Shown: positions 13,883 to 21,624 of the stretch, piece after piece
Layout: each line of letters opens with the position of its first letter
Position numbering within the stretch: position 1 is the first letter of the stretch
Source: an uncultured Clostridia bacterium
GTDB taxonomy: Bacteria > Bacillota > Clostridia > Christensenellales > UBA1242
Direction of reading: 5' to 3'
NCBI GenBank assembly: GCA_947625955.1
Contig: CANQQH010000008.1
Coordinates: 1 to 21,627 of the forward strand
Length of the DNA stretch: 21,627 bases
Program-made: the position numbers and the translations under genes
Notes under the pieces: model-generated
What the model saw: the letters and a program-made list of their open reading frames with translations, nothing else
Database searches by the model: none
What the model was told of the DNA's origin: nothing

Positions 13883-16180
13883 TTATCTTTGCACTGCCGA
13901 AAGTTTGATTGTGATAACACTCATGTCGTCATCATGCGGATTGGCGCGCGAAAGCGCCTCTTCCAAAATCGAGTCCGCCAGCATCTGCACATTTATCACC
14001 CTTTCGTTGTTGACATAGTTCAAAAACTCCTCGGGTGAAGCGAACGAGTCAACAACCCCGTCGCTCGCCAAAACCACAACATCTTGGTCTTTGAGAATCA
14101 ACTTTTGCTCCCGCGCTTCAAGCGACTGAACAATCCCAAGGGGCAAGTTTTCAGCCTCAACCAGCTTGGCGGTGCTTTCACTTTTGATAACGCTGACACT
14201 CGCCCCAATTTTCACAAAGTCTGCCGTGCCAAGCATTGTATCGATAATGCAAGCGTCGAGGCACGCGAAACTATCATTTGCCGACGGCAGCAATAGTTTG
14301 TTCACGCTTGAAATTATCATCTGCGACGAAAAGCCGGACTTATAGAAACTTTCAATCAAGTTTAGCGCGGTTGTTGAGATTTGGTTCGCCCTTTTGCCGT
14401 GCCCCATGCCGTCTGCCAAAGCGACCAACACTCTGCCATTTGGCAACTTTTGAAAACTATATGTGTCGCCTGAGATTTTGTTCTCGCCCTCGGCTCTCCC
14501 AGAAAATCCAATCTGCACCTGATATTTCGGCGACGGCACGAAACAAACAACGCTCCACCCGGCAAGCCTCGTCATCTGCCTGAGCGCGACCGAAAAGTCG
14601 AGCTTCAAAACCGACTTCACGCAAGAGGAAAGTTTGCTTGAAAGCGCGTCGGTGCTTCGAACAATCGCAATCACTCTTTCAACTCCGCTCTCGCTTTCAA
14701 GCACCAACACCTCGCTTGCAACAATTTGGCAGAGCGTGAACTCGTCGAGCAGTTCCTTTGAAAATTTTTCGTTCACGCTCTCACCCCTATTGAACGCTTC
14801 GACCATTTCTTTGAGGATGTCGCCCGTTGAGCCCAGTTGCTCAGACAAGAGCATTTTGCCTGTGTTTTGCGTTTTGACCGCCTTTTCGAACTCAAAATAT
14901 TCCTTCGCCGACTGGTTCACCTCTTCAATGAGCGCGCCCAAACTCACGCAGGTTGTTGTTATCAAATTATTCGCGTCGATGAGCGACACCTTACCCTTTT
15001 CAAGTGCAAAGGAATATAGCTGTTCAATCGCGCTCTTGATGTTTTCACCGCATTCGTCGCACTTCAAACATCCTTTGCAAAATCTCAGCATTAGGTCAGA
15101 CGCCAGCGCCCTTGCCGCTTCGCTTTTATCAAACTCGCCAACGCTGAGATTGCGGTATGCAACCTGCATATTTTTGAAAAGTTCGCTCGTTTTTTCAAGT
15201 TTTCTTTTCAAAACATCGTTTTTTCCAGAGAGCAGAAACTCGTTTGCCAGGCTGCCCTCGTAGTTATAGCAATAGCCCTTGACAAAGCGAAAGAATTTGC
15301 TGGGCAAACACAAATAAATGATCGCCGCCAGGAGAACTGGCAGAAGCGATATATAGCTGTATGCTGCAAAAACATTGAAAAACAGACCAAAGAGTGCGTG
15401 CAAGCAGAGGATGAGAATTGGCGCAAAGAACTTGTTTTGGTTTGAAAAAGCCGACGCCAAAACGCCAAAGGAAACGAAAACCGCAATGCTGATTGCATTT
15501 GCCGAAGCAAACGCCATGCCAAACCCCACAAGTGCCGACAAATACACGATTTGCGACCTGTTTATTATTCGCGAAAGCACAAGCAAAAGCAAAACTACTA
15601 TTCCGTCGGTGAATGAAAAGGAGTAGATGCTCAAATCATAAAGTCCCGAGAAAAGCGCAACCAAAAATATTGCGCCGCAAACTGATTCGTCGAGCGTGAA
15701 GCGGCTGAAAAATCCACGCATGAAAATCGCGCTGAGCGTTTGCGTGCAAACATAGATAAACATAATCGCAACAACAATCATCGCAACGCTCACAAAAATT
15801 TCACTCACAGAGGAAATGTGAAAATACACATAGCCTGCCTGACTGAGCATGGCAAAAATAAAGGTTGGAACAAGAGTTATTGGCTTTTTTATGATTTTGA
15901 AGAAAAGAAAAAGCAGGAGCATAAAGCTGCAAGAAACAACATTTATGATGAGCCCCTCCAAACTCAAAGTTATCAAATTTGAACCTAAAAAGTAAAAAAG
16001 TGTGATAAAAAAAGCATTTTTTTGCAAAAGAATTAACGAAAATGCAAAAGCGAAGCCGAATGGATGAATTGTTTTCATCACACTTGCTCTGCAAAACAAC
16101 AACATTAAAACAAGAAGCGCAAGATAAAGAAAGATATCTTTCTTGCGCGCGGAAATTTTTTCAGCCAAGCCTTTTTTCAT
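13883..16180 (-). CDS. spoIIE: Stage II sporulation protein E (membrane PP2C phosphatase)
   Basis: SpoIIE dephosphorylates SpoIIAA, which frees sigma F in the forespore, and also acts at the polar septum. The 765-aa protein has the expected layout. About ten membrane helices fill residues 15-295. A helical regulatory region follows (about 310-540). The PP2C-type phosphatase domain (about 550-765) shows SGDTYS (Asp572), ALADGMGHG (Asp590), LASDGVVD (Asp707) and NPHDDDMSV (748-755). A CxxCxxCxxC cluster (368-377) lies in the central region. ATG 16180 is preceded by TAAAAT ending 6 nt upstream and by no Shine-Dalgarno sequence. tilS follows, and the germination operon is divergent. Confidence 0.95.
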   Translation of the reverse strand: MKKGLAEKISARKKDIFLYLALLVLMLLFCRASVMKTIHPFGFAFAFSLILLQKNAFFITLFYFLGSNLITLSLEGLIINVVSCSFMLLLFLFFKIIKKPITLVPTFIFAMLSQAGYVYFHISSVSEIFVSVAMIVVAIMFIYVCTQTLSAIFMRGFFSRFTLDESVCGAIFLVALFSGLYDLSIYSFSFTDGIVVLLLLVLSRIINRSQIVYLSALVGFGMAFASANAISIAVFVSFGVLASAFSNQNKFFAPILILCLHALFGLFFNVFAAYSYISLLPVLLAAIIYLCLPSKFFRFVKGYCYNYEGSLANEFLLSGKNDVLKRKLEKTSELFKNMQVAYRNLSVGEFDKSEAARALASDLMLRFCKGCLKCDECGENIKSAIEQLYSFALEKGKVSLIDANNLITTTCVSLGALIEEVNQSAKEYFEFEKAVKTQNTGKMLLSEQLGSTGDILKEMVEAFNRGESVNEKFSKELLDEFTLCQIVASEVLVLESESGVERVIAIVRSTDALSSKLSSCVKSVLKLDFSVALRQMTRLAGWSVVCFVPSPKYQVQIGFSGRAEGENKISGDTYSFQKLPNGRVLVALADGMGHGKRANQISTTALNLIESFYKSGFSSQMIISSVNKLLLPSANDSFACLDACIIDTMLGTADFVKIGASVSVIKSESTAKLVEAENLPLGIVQSLEAREQKLILKDQDVVVLASDGVVDSFASPEEFLNYVNNERVINVQMLADSILEEALSRANPHDDDMSVITIKLSAVQR

Positions 16181-16193
16181 GGCACTATTTTAG

Positions 16194-16208
16194 CATAGCA
16201 AAGCTATG
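16194..16208. repeat. Inverted repeat CATAGC-AAA-GCTATG in the spoIIE/gerA divergent region
   Basis: Perfect 6-bp arms around AAA, placed just upstream of the presumed spoIIE -10 (TAAAAT, 16192-16187). It could be a regulator-binding site for spoIIE. No good 0A box or -35 hexamer was found beside it. Confidence 0.4.
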
Positions 16209-16355
16209 ATTCTTGCCTTGGTACGCCATGATTTTTGGTGGAATTTGTCTTTTTTTGGCAAGTTTGGAAGACTATTTTTCTTGCGGCAAAAAAACAGCAT
16301 ATTTTTGCTTTCAAAAGAAAAAACTAGAACTAAAAAACGCAAAAGTGAGGGCAAA

Positions 16356-17867
16356 ATGCCAAAAAATAGTGTAAAAAACGAGATTTTATCGCTCTTTAAT
16401 GAAAACGCCGACATAACTGTTCGCGAGCTGGACATTCAAAAAAAGAAGGTGTTTTTGTTCTTTATCAACTGCCTTATCGACAGCGAGCTTGTTTCTCATG
16501 GGATTGTCGAACCAATAAAGGAAGCTGAGAATTGCAGCATTGACGAGTTCGAAAAGAAGATAATAAATGTTGGCAACACTAAAAAACTTGCGAAGCAAGA
16601 CGAGATTGTTGAAGAGGTTTTCAATGCGTCGGTGGTTATTGCCGTTGAGGGCGAAGAACAATACCTCGCAATCAACACGGCAGGTTTCTCAACTCGCAGC
16701 ATTTCTGAGCCGCCAACATCAAGTGTTGTTCGTGGACCGCGCGAAGGGTTCATTGAAGACCTTGAAACCAACCTCAGTCTTCTTAGGCGCAGGCTGAAAA
16801 CCCCGTCACTTTCTGTGAAGCGCTTGAAAGTTGGAAAGCGCACCTCAACCAATGTTGCGCTTTTGTATCTCAACAAAGTTGTGAGCCCAAAGGTTGTTGA
16901 AAAACTTGAAAAGAACCTCTCCTCTCTCGACATCGACGGAATTATCGACAGCTACTATCTTGAAGAACTTCTTGAACAGAGCGAGGAAAAATTTTTCAAA
17001 AAGCTCGGCAACAGCGAAAAGCCCGACGTTATCGCGGCGCGCATTTTGGAAGGCAGAGTTGCAATCGTGGTTGACGGCTCGCCCATTGTTCTCACGGCGC
17101 CATTCGTTTTGTTTGAAGACATGCAGTCGCCCAGCGACTACTACGACATCCCTCAGCGCAGCAGTTTTGTTCGCGTTGTGAGGCTGGTGGGACTTTTGCT
17201 TGCTATCCTTTTGCCGGGGTTTTATGTTGCACTTCAAAGTTTTCACTATCGCGTTTTGCCGATAAACTTTCTCATCAGCATTTTGTCGAGCATTGAAGGA
17301 ATAAGCTTCCCGCCAATACTTGAAATATTGTTTGTGCTTTTCTTGTTCGAAATTTTGAACGAGGCGAGCGTGCGAATGCCAAAGCAACTTGGAATGGCGC
17401 TTTCAATCATAGGCGCGCTCGTGCTGGGCGACACTGCCGTTCAAGCGGGAATCATCACCCCGCCGAGTATCGTTGTTGTTGCGATATCCGGCATCACGCT
17501 CTATATCATCCCAAACCAGGCGAGCGAGGCGAGCCTGCTTCGCACACTTTTCACAATCGTGGGTGGCTTTGCAGGGTTCTATGGTATGTTTCTTGGCTTT
17601 TTGATTCTTGCAACCTATTTGGTTTCTGTTGAGTCCTACGGCGCGCCCTACCTCGCCCCATACGCTCCAAGCGTTGCAACCGACAAAAAGGACGGCTTCA
17701 TCAAAGCGCCTGTTGGAAAGATGCTCTATCGCCCAAAGAGTTTCCATACTCTCAACTCTGTTCGGCAGCAACCAACAAACGACAAGCACCTCAGTGTTAA
17801 AAAATCCAACAAAGAAGCGCTGCTTGAAAGCACAGAAAAAACGCAAAATGACCAAAAGGAGGAGTGA
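16356..17867 (+). CDS. gerA: Spore germination protein, GerA (A-subunit) family
   Basis: A subunit of the germinant receptor in the spore inner membrane, which senses nutrients and triggers ion and dipicolinate release. The 503-aa protein has a soluble N-terminal domain (about 1-255), with the family hallmark SVVRGPREGFIEDLETNLSL (123-142) and VDGSPIVLTAPFVL (239-252). Membrane helices follow at about 272-296, 300-335, 345-366, 370-386 and 398-425, then a hydrophilic tail that is Lys/Gln/Asn-rich. ATG 16356 with GAGGG 6 nt upstream is chosen; the reading frame is open further up to 16206, but that part is unlike the family. It is the first gene of an A-B-C operon. Confidence 0.93.
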   Translation: MPKNSVKNEILSLFNENADITVRELDIQKKKVFLFFINCLIDSELVSHGIVEPIKEAENCSIDEFEKKIINVGNTKKLAKQDEIVEEVFNASVVIAVEGEEQYLAINTAGFSTRSISEPPTSSVVRGPREGFIEDLETNLSLLRRRLKTPSLSVKRLKVGKRTSTNVALLYLNKVVSPKVVEKLEKNLSSLDIDGIIDSYYLEELLEQSEEKFFKKLGNSEKPDVIAARILEGRVAIVVDGSPIVLTAPFVLFEDMQSPSDYYDIPQRSSFVRVVRLVGLLLAILLPGFYVALQSFHYRVLPINFLISILSSIEGISFPPILEILFVLFLFEILNEASVRMPKQLGMALSIIGALVLGDTAVQAGIITPPSIVVVAISGITLYIIPNQASEASLLRTLFTIVGGFAGFYGMFLGFLILATYLVSVESYGAPYLAPYAPSVATDKKDGFIKAPVGKMLYRPKSFHTLNSVRQQPTNDKHLSVKKSNKEALLESTEKTQNDQKEE

Positions 17868-17869
17868 AA

Positions 17870-19117
17870 ATGCTGTTAACAAAGCGCCAAACGCTATTTT
17901 TGGTTGTCATATGCCTGCTCGCAAGCAAAGTTCAGCGACTGCCAAGTTTGATCTCGACCGACCTTGGACGCCATGGTTATTTTGTTTTTCTCATCATGGG
18001 GATGATAGATTTCGTGATGCTGCTTTTGTGCCTTGGTTTCAACAAACTTGCCGGCAAGACCACGACCTATGAGCTAACGCAGAAGACTGGCGGCGCGTTC
18101 TATTCAAAACTCATATTTTTGCTGTTTGCGATATATTTTCTTTTCAACTCAATTCTGCCCTATGAGGCTGTTCACGACCTCTTTGGCAACATTCTTTTCG
18201 ACCACCTTTCGTGGCCGCTATATTCAGTTGTGTTGGGGCTCACCATCTTCTTCATTGCGTCGAAGGGACTCAAAAACATGGGCAGGCTCGCGGAAGTGTT
18301 CTTCTATATTATTGTGCTCAGCTTTTTGATGCTCCTCATTTTGGGCGCGTCAACTTCAAACCTGCGCCTGACCCTGCCCGTTTGCGACATCGACGGCGAG
18401 CTGCTCGTTCAAATTTGCTTCAAGTATAACATTTGGTTCGGCGACTTTATCATCATTTATATGTTCGTTGGGAAAATCAAGCAAGACGACGGAAGCCTCG
18501 GCTGGCCAGTTGCCGTTGCCATACTCGTTGCAACGCTCGTTTTGACCTTTGCCTATATGGTGTTCTATGGGCTATACCAAGAGATATCGGGCGAGCAAAA
18601 CAGCCTCATCAGCGCCATTTCACAGTTCGCACTTCTGGGGCTCGACATCGGCAGGGTCGACTGGTTTTTGGTTTTGTTCTTTCAGTTTGCGGCGGTCATA
18701 TCGTCGTCAACATACCTGCTGCTCGCGTCCAAATGTTTTCTCGCGGTTTTCCTTGGCGAAGAGAAGGCAAGCGACAAAGCAGACATCAAGAGAAAAAAAC
18801 TTGTTTGCTTCTATGTTGTGCTCACGCTCCTCACCGCGCTCATTTATTTTCTTGACATCTTCATCTTCAAGTCCAACCAAGAGGGCGTGGCGCTCATGGC
18901 GAGCTTCACCAAATGGCTGGGCGTGGCTGTGGTCTTCGTTTTGCCTGTTATACTCCTCATCACGGCCTCAGTTTTTGCAAAAAAACGCAAAAAACAGGAA
19001 AAAAACCTGCAAAATCGGTTCAAAAACCTCAGTTTTTTGAAAAATTCCAAGAAAACAACCAAAGCTTCTGTGCTGCTGGAAAAGAAACTTAGAAAGCTTG
19101 AAGGCGGTGAAAAATGA
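17870..19117 (+). CDS. gerB: Spore germination protein, GerB (B-subunit) family permease
   Basis: The B subunit is a transporter-like membrane protein of the APC fold that is thought to bind the germinant. The 415-aa product has about ten hydrophobic segments between residues 5 and 378, the family-typical start (KRQTLFLVVICLLASKV), and a very Lys-rich cytosolic tail (about 380-415). Start choice: AGGAGG at 17857-17862 is 7 nt before ATG 17870 but only 1 nt before the in-frame GTG at 17864, so ATG is preferred. It begins 2 nt after the gerA stop and overlaps gerC by ATGA. Length is slightly above the usual 365 aa because of the tail. Confidence 0.9.
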   Translation: MLLTKRQTLFLVVICLLASKVQRLPSLISTDLGRHGYFVFLIMGMIDFVMLLLCLGFNKLAGKTTTYELTQKTGGAFYSKLIFLLFAIYFLFNSILPYEAVHDLFGNILFDHLSWPLYSVVLGLTIFFIASKGLKNMGRLAEVFFYIIVLSFLMLLILGASTSNLRLTLPVCDIDGELLVQICFKYNIWFGDFIIIYMFVGKIKQDDGSLGWPVAVAILVATLVLTFAYMVFYGLYQEISGEQNSLISAISQFALLGLDIGRVDWFLVLFFQFAAVISSSTYLLLASKCFLAVFLGEEKASDKADIKRKKLVCFYVVLTLLTALIYFLDIFIFKSNQEGVALMASFTKWLGVAVVFVLPVILLITASVFAKKRKKQEKNLQNRFKNLSFLKNSKKTTKASVLLEKKLRKLEGGEK

Positions 19118-20553
19118 AAAAAATCATAATGTTTTTCAAAAAACGAAGCTGGCTACTCATATTAATCGCATGCCTAATTTTCATCCCGCAAAGTTTTTCG
19201 TATCAAGCAAAACTCAACATGCGCGTTGTTGTGACTGGCATTGGGATTGACAAAAGCGGCGACGATTCCTATGAGGTAACGGCGCAAGTCATCATTCCCT
19301 CGCCCGGAAGCGAGTCGGGCGGAACGAGCGCGAGGCTGGACTTCATCAGCGAAGAGGGAAGCTCAGTTGCGGAGGGTATTCAAAAAATTGCCTATAAAAT
19401 CGGAAAGGAAGCGGGGCTCTCCCACACCGACTTTATCATGATTGGCGAGACCATGCTCAGCGACAATATCGTGCCGGTGCTCGACTACTTCGCGCGCGAC
19501 GACCAAGTTAGTCCCGCCCTTGCCCTGCTTGTTTGCAAAGGCAAAGCCAAAGACATGATTGAGAAAACCAAAAATTTGGAGCTTTCTGTTGGGCTTGGGC
19601 TGAGGAAAGTTTTCCTCAACAAACAAAGCTCTCTCAATGGACTTGTGACGCCGGTCAACAACTTCATTGCAGATAGCTATGGCATTTCGAAAACCACGCT
19701 CATCAGCGGTATTTCAATATCTCCCGAGGGCGAAGAGGAAGAGCCAAAGGAAAGCGACGTTATTTCAAGCGACCCATCCACTGGCTCGGGTGGAAACTCC
19801 TCAACCGGCTCGGGTGGAACAACGCCATCAAAGAGCACGAGCGAACATAGCGACCTTCCCGGCGGGAACCAGAACGGTTCGAGTAGCGGTTCTTCGACAA
19901 GCGGTGACCAAAGTTCGTCGGGAAGCGGAGGAGGTTCGCAAGGTGGTGGACAAGGTTCGTCTGGGGGCGGCCAAAGTTCGTCGGGCGGCGAGGAAAAAAA
20001 CGCGCGAATCAAGTTTTATAACGACATCTACTATTTCAAAGACGGCAAGCACGTTGGAACGCTCAACACCGAAGAGGAGATTCTTGGCTACTTCTTCCAA
20101 AGCTCGAAATCCACAAACGGCGAGTTCAAGGTCAGCGGCGTTACCTGCGATATCTTGGAAGACGCAACCATAGGGCTGCAATTTTCGAACAAGAAGAGCG
20201 AAACGAAGGTTAGCTTTGAAAACGGCAAGCCTGTTTTGAAATTCACAATCACGATTGGGAGCCTACGAACTCTTGAAATTTTGAATAAGGCGAAGAGGAA
20301 TGTGTTCGTTTATTCCAAGCAGAACAAGGACATGAGCAAGGCCATCAACAAGGCGGTGCGAGAGGAAATCACAGAGGACATCCAGCTCGCCTTTGAGAAA
20401 GCCAAGACTGACAACGTTGACATTTTCCACATTGGCGAACTTGCCTATCAAACCAAAACGAAGGAGTGGAAAAAGTATTATGACGAGTTTGGCGAGAACT
20501 ACCTAAAAGACTGCAAGGTTGAAGTTGAGGTGAAGGTTAGCAATTTCAACTAG
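19114..20553 (+). CDS. gerC: Spore germination protein, Ger(x)C family, with a Gly/Ser-rich insert
   Basis: The C subunit of the germinant receptor, normally a lipoprotein on the outer face of the spore inner membrane. The 479-aa product has a basic, hydrophobic N-terminus containing LIAC (17-20), a possible lipobox, though hydrophobic residues continue after the Cys. N-terminal family blocks include VVVTGIGIDK (38-47) and GLSHTDFIMIGE (101-112). The C-terminal GerAC domain runs from about 293 to the end (FKITIG-like strands; WKKYYDEFGENY). Between them, residues 205-292 are a low-complexity stretch of Gly, Ser, Gln and Thr. ATG 19114 shares ATGA with the gerB stop. Family assignment is secure; lipidation is uncertain. 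Confidence 0.88.
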   Translation: MKKIIMFFKKRSWLLILIACLIFIPQSFSYQAKLNMRVVVTGIGIDKSGDDSYEVTAQVIIPSPGSESGGTSARLDFISEEGSSVAEGIQKIAYKIGKEAGLSHTDFIMIGETMLSDNIVPVLDYFARDDQVSPALALLVCKGKAKDMIEKTKNLELSVGLGLRKVFLNKQSSLNGLVTPVNNFIADSYGISKTTLISGISISPEGEEEEPKESDVISSDPSTGSGGNSSTGSGGTTPSKSTSEHSDLPGGNQNGSSSGSSTSGDQSSSGSGGGSQGGGQGSSGGGQSSSGGEEKNARIKFYNDIYYFKDGKHVGTLNTEEEILGYFFQSSKSTNGEFKVSGVTCDILEDATIGLQFSNKKSETKVSFENGKPVLKFTITIGSLRTLEILNKAKRNVFVYSKQNKDMSKAINKAVREEITEDIQLAFEKAKTDNVDIFHIGELAYQTKTKEWKKYYDEFGENYLKDCKVEVEVKVSNFN

Positions 20554-21009
20554 CGAAAAAAGCCAAGTGAAGAGGGCGCAGAAGAGAATATCGAAAAGGT
20601 CAACTACGCGTGCAAAAGGCAGCGCCGCCTGCAAAAATTCGATTCCTGCCCCGAGCAGCGCGCCAAAGCAAAAAGCCTCGAAAGGGCGCTGATTCAAAAA
20701 GGGCAGGATGACGCCGAGCGGAACGCAAAGCGCTGCGTTGAGAAACATATTTTTGAGCGAAGAATCCAATCCAAAACTTATGCCCTCGCCCACCCACGAA
20801 AAGTCAACCGAGATGAAGTCGCCCGAGATATTCACTTTGAAAAGGGTCAAAAAAATCACGAGAAGAGAATATGATAAAATGTATTCAATAATAAAGGATT
20901 TGGGCGGCCTTTTGCAAACAAACAAAAACCAGTTTGGCAAAAGGCAAAAAACCAAATAGAAAATTATGAAAAGCTTTGCTGAGATTATCATCATCAATAT
21001 TATAGCCAT
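20503..21009 (-). CDS. VanZ-like membrane protein
   Basis: A 168-aa protein with about four membrane helices. The VanZ-type core is near the C-terminus: NAALCVPLGVILPFL, then FGALLGAGIEFLQ with a conserved Glu, and VVDLFDILFCALFTWLF, where the Asp-x-x-Asp pattern is typical. VanZ proteins have been linked to low-level teicoplanin resistance and envelope stress, but the biochemical role is unknown. ATG 21009 is chosen because it starts at the first membrane helix. The frame stays open to 21471, but that part runs over the neighbour's promoter and gene. There is no Shine-Dalgarno sequence. The 3' end overlaps the convergent gerC end by 51 nt. Confidence 0.72.
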   Translation of the reverse strand: MAIILMMIISAKLFIIFYLVFCLLPNWFLFVCKRPPKSFIIEYILSYSLLVIFLTLFKVNISGDFISVDFSWVGEGISFGLDSSLKNMFLNAALCVPLGVILPFLNQRPFEAFCFGALLGAGIEFLQAALPFARVVDLFDILFCALFTWLFSLVEIANLHLNFNLAVF

Positions 21010-21134
21010 AAAATAAAATATCTGTTCAAAATGGTCTTGAAAGCCAAAAGCGGAGCATAGACTATAATATCGATGGTTTGGGCGAAAATTTGTCTTAAAA
21101 TATACCAAAATTATACATTTAGCCCCAAAATTGT

Positions 21135-21162
21135 TTGATTTTTTCATAAAAGAGTGTATTAT
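21135..21162 (+). promoter_or_regulatory. Promoter for the 73-aa membrane protein
   Basis: TTGATT (21135-21140), 16 nt, TATTAT (21157-21162). Transcription would start near 21169, about 24 nt before ATG 21193, leaving room for the GGAGGT ribosome binding site. Confidence 0.5.
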
Positions 21163-21192
21163 TGAATATAGAATATCATGGAGGTAAACAAA

Positions 21193-21414
21193 ATGGCAGG
21201 AAAATCTGATTACTTTGGTCTTGGATACATTGTAAGCGTCATCCTTGCAATTATCCCTGTTACTTCTTGGATTTGTGGTGCTATCACAAGATTCATGGAA
21301 GGAAAGATCGTTGCCGGATTGATTAGACTTATTTTTGGTTTCACAATCGTCTGGATTCTCGACTTGATTTTCATGATTGTCAAGAAGAACATTTGCAGAC
21401 TTCTCAACATCTAA
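21193..21414 (+). CDS. 73-aa membrane protein of unknown function
   Basis: A small protein starting MAGKSDYFGLGYIVSVILAI, with two hydrophobic segments (about 11-31 and 43-66) joined by a short loop with Arg, Glu and Lys (TRFMEGKIV) and a basic C-terminus. No family is recognised. ATG 21193 has a strong GGAGGT 7 nt upstream; an ATG at 21178 contains that site's region and was rejected. The gene stands alone, with its own promoter and a perfect terminator, which suggests independent and perhaps high expression. Confidence 0.82.
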   Translation: MAGKSDYFGLGYIVSVILAIIPVTSWICGAITRFMEGKIVAGLIRLIFGFTIVWILDLIFMIVKKNICRLLNI

Positions 21415-21422
21415 GCACACAC

Positions 21423-21454
21423 AAAAAACCCCACCAACTTTGGTGGGTTTTTTG
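21423..21454. terminator. Strong bidirectional terminator after the 73-aa gene
   Basis: AAAAAACC and CCACCA pair with TGGTGGGTTTTTT around a loop of about 4 nt, with flanking A and T tracts on both sides. Confidence 0.92.
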
Positions 21455-21554
21455 TTGCGTTTTATTCCCAAAATCTAACGCAATCTGCTGCCCTGGTCGA
21501 TAGAATAAGCGATAACGGAGTGAACTCAAAAAAAATTAAAATCATCCAATAAAA

Positions 21555-21624
21555 ATTAACGCGGCGAAAATGGCGCCTATAATGGACTCATCGCAACCAT
21601 TAACGCGGCGAAATTTGCCCCTAT
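21555..21624. repeat. Direct repeat pair at the right edge, 44-bp period
   Basis: ATTAACGCGGCGAAA occurs at 21555-21569 and again at 21599-21613. Extended to 26 bases (21555-21580 against 21599-21624), 23 match. The second copy nearly reaches the window end, so this may be the start of a longer array. No gene is visible from 21455 to the end. Confidence 0.6.

Noticed and set aside
16297..16325. Sigma G-like promoter before gerA (GCATA plus AAAACTA)
   Set aside because: The -35 is good but the -10 matches only three of five defined positions.
16206..16355. N-terminal extension of GerA from 16206
   Set aside because: The added 50 residues are a run of aromatic and basic residues unlike the family, and the GAGGG site fits ATG 16356.
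18970..19080. CAGG-A7-CCTG hairpin and A-rich repeats near the gerB end
   Set aside because: They encode the Lys-rich tail of GerB; there is no T-tract, and gerC follows with an overlapping start, so a terminator is unlikely.
21010..21471. Long N-terminal extension of the VanZ-like protein
   Set aside because: It would run antisense through the promoter and whole coding region of the 73-aa gene; its composition (Asn/Ser/Lys-rich, no helix) is unlike VanZ.
21555..21624. CRISPR array at the right edge
   Set aside because: Only two imperfect units are visible, with a 44-bp period, no clear spacer of CRISPR length and no cas genes.
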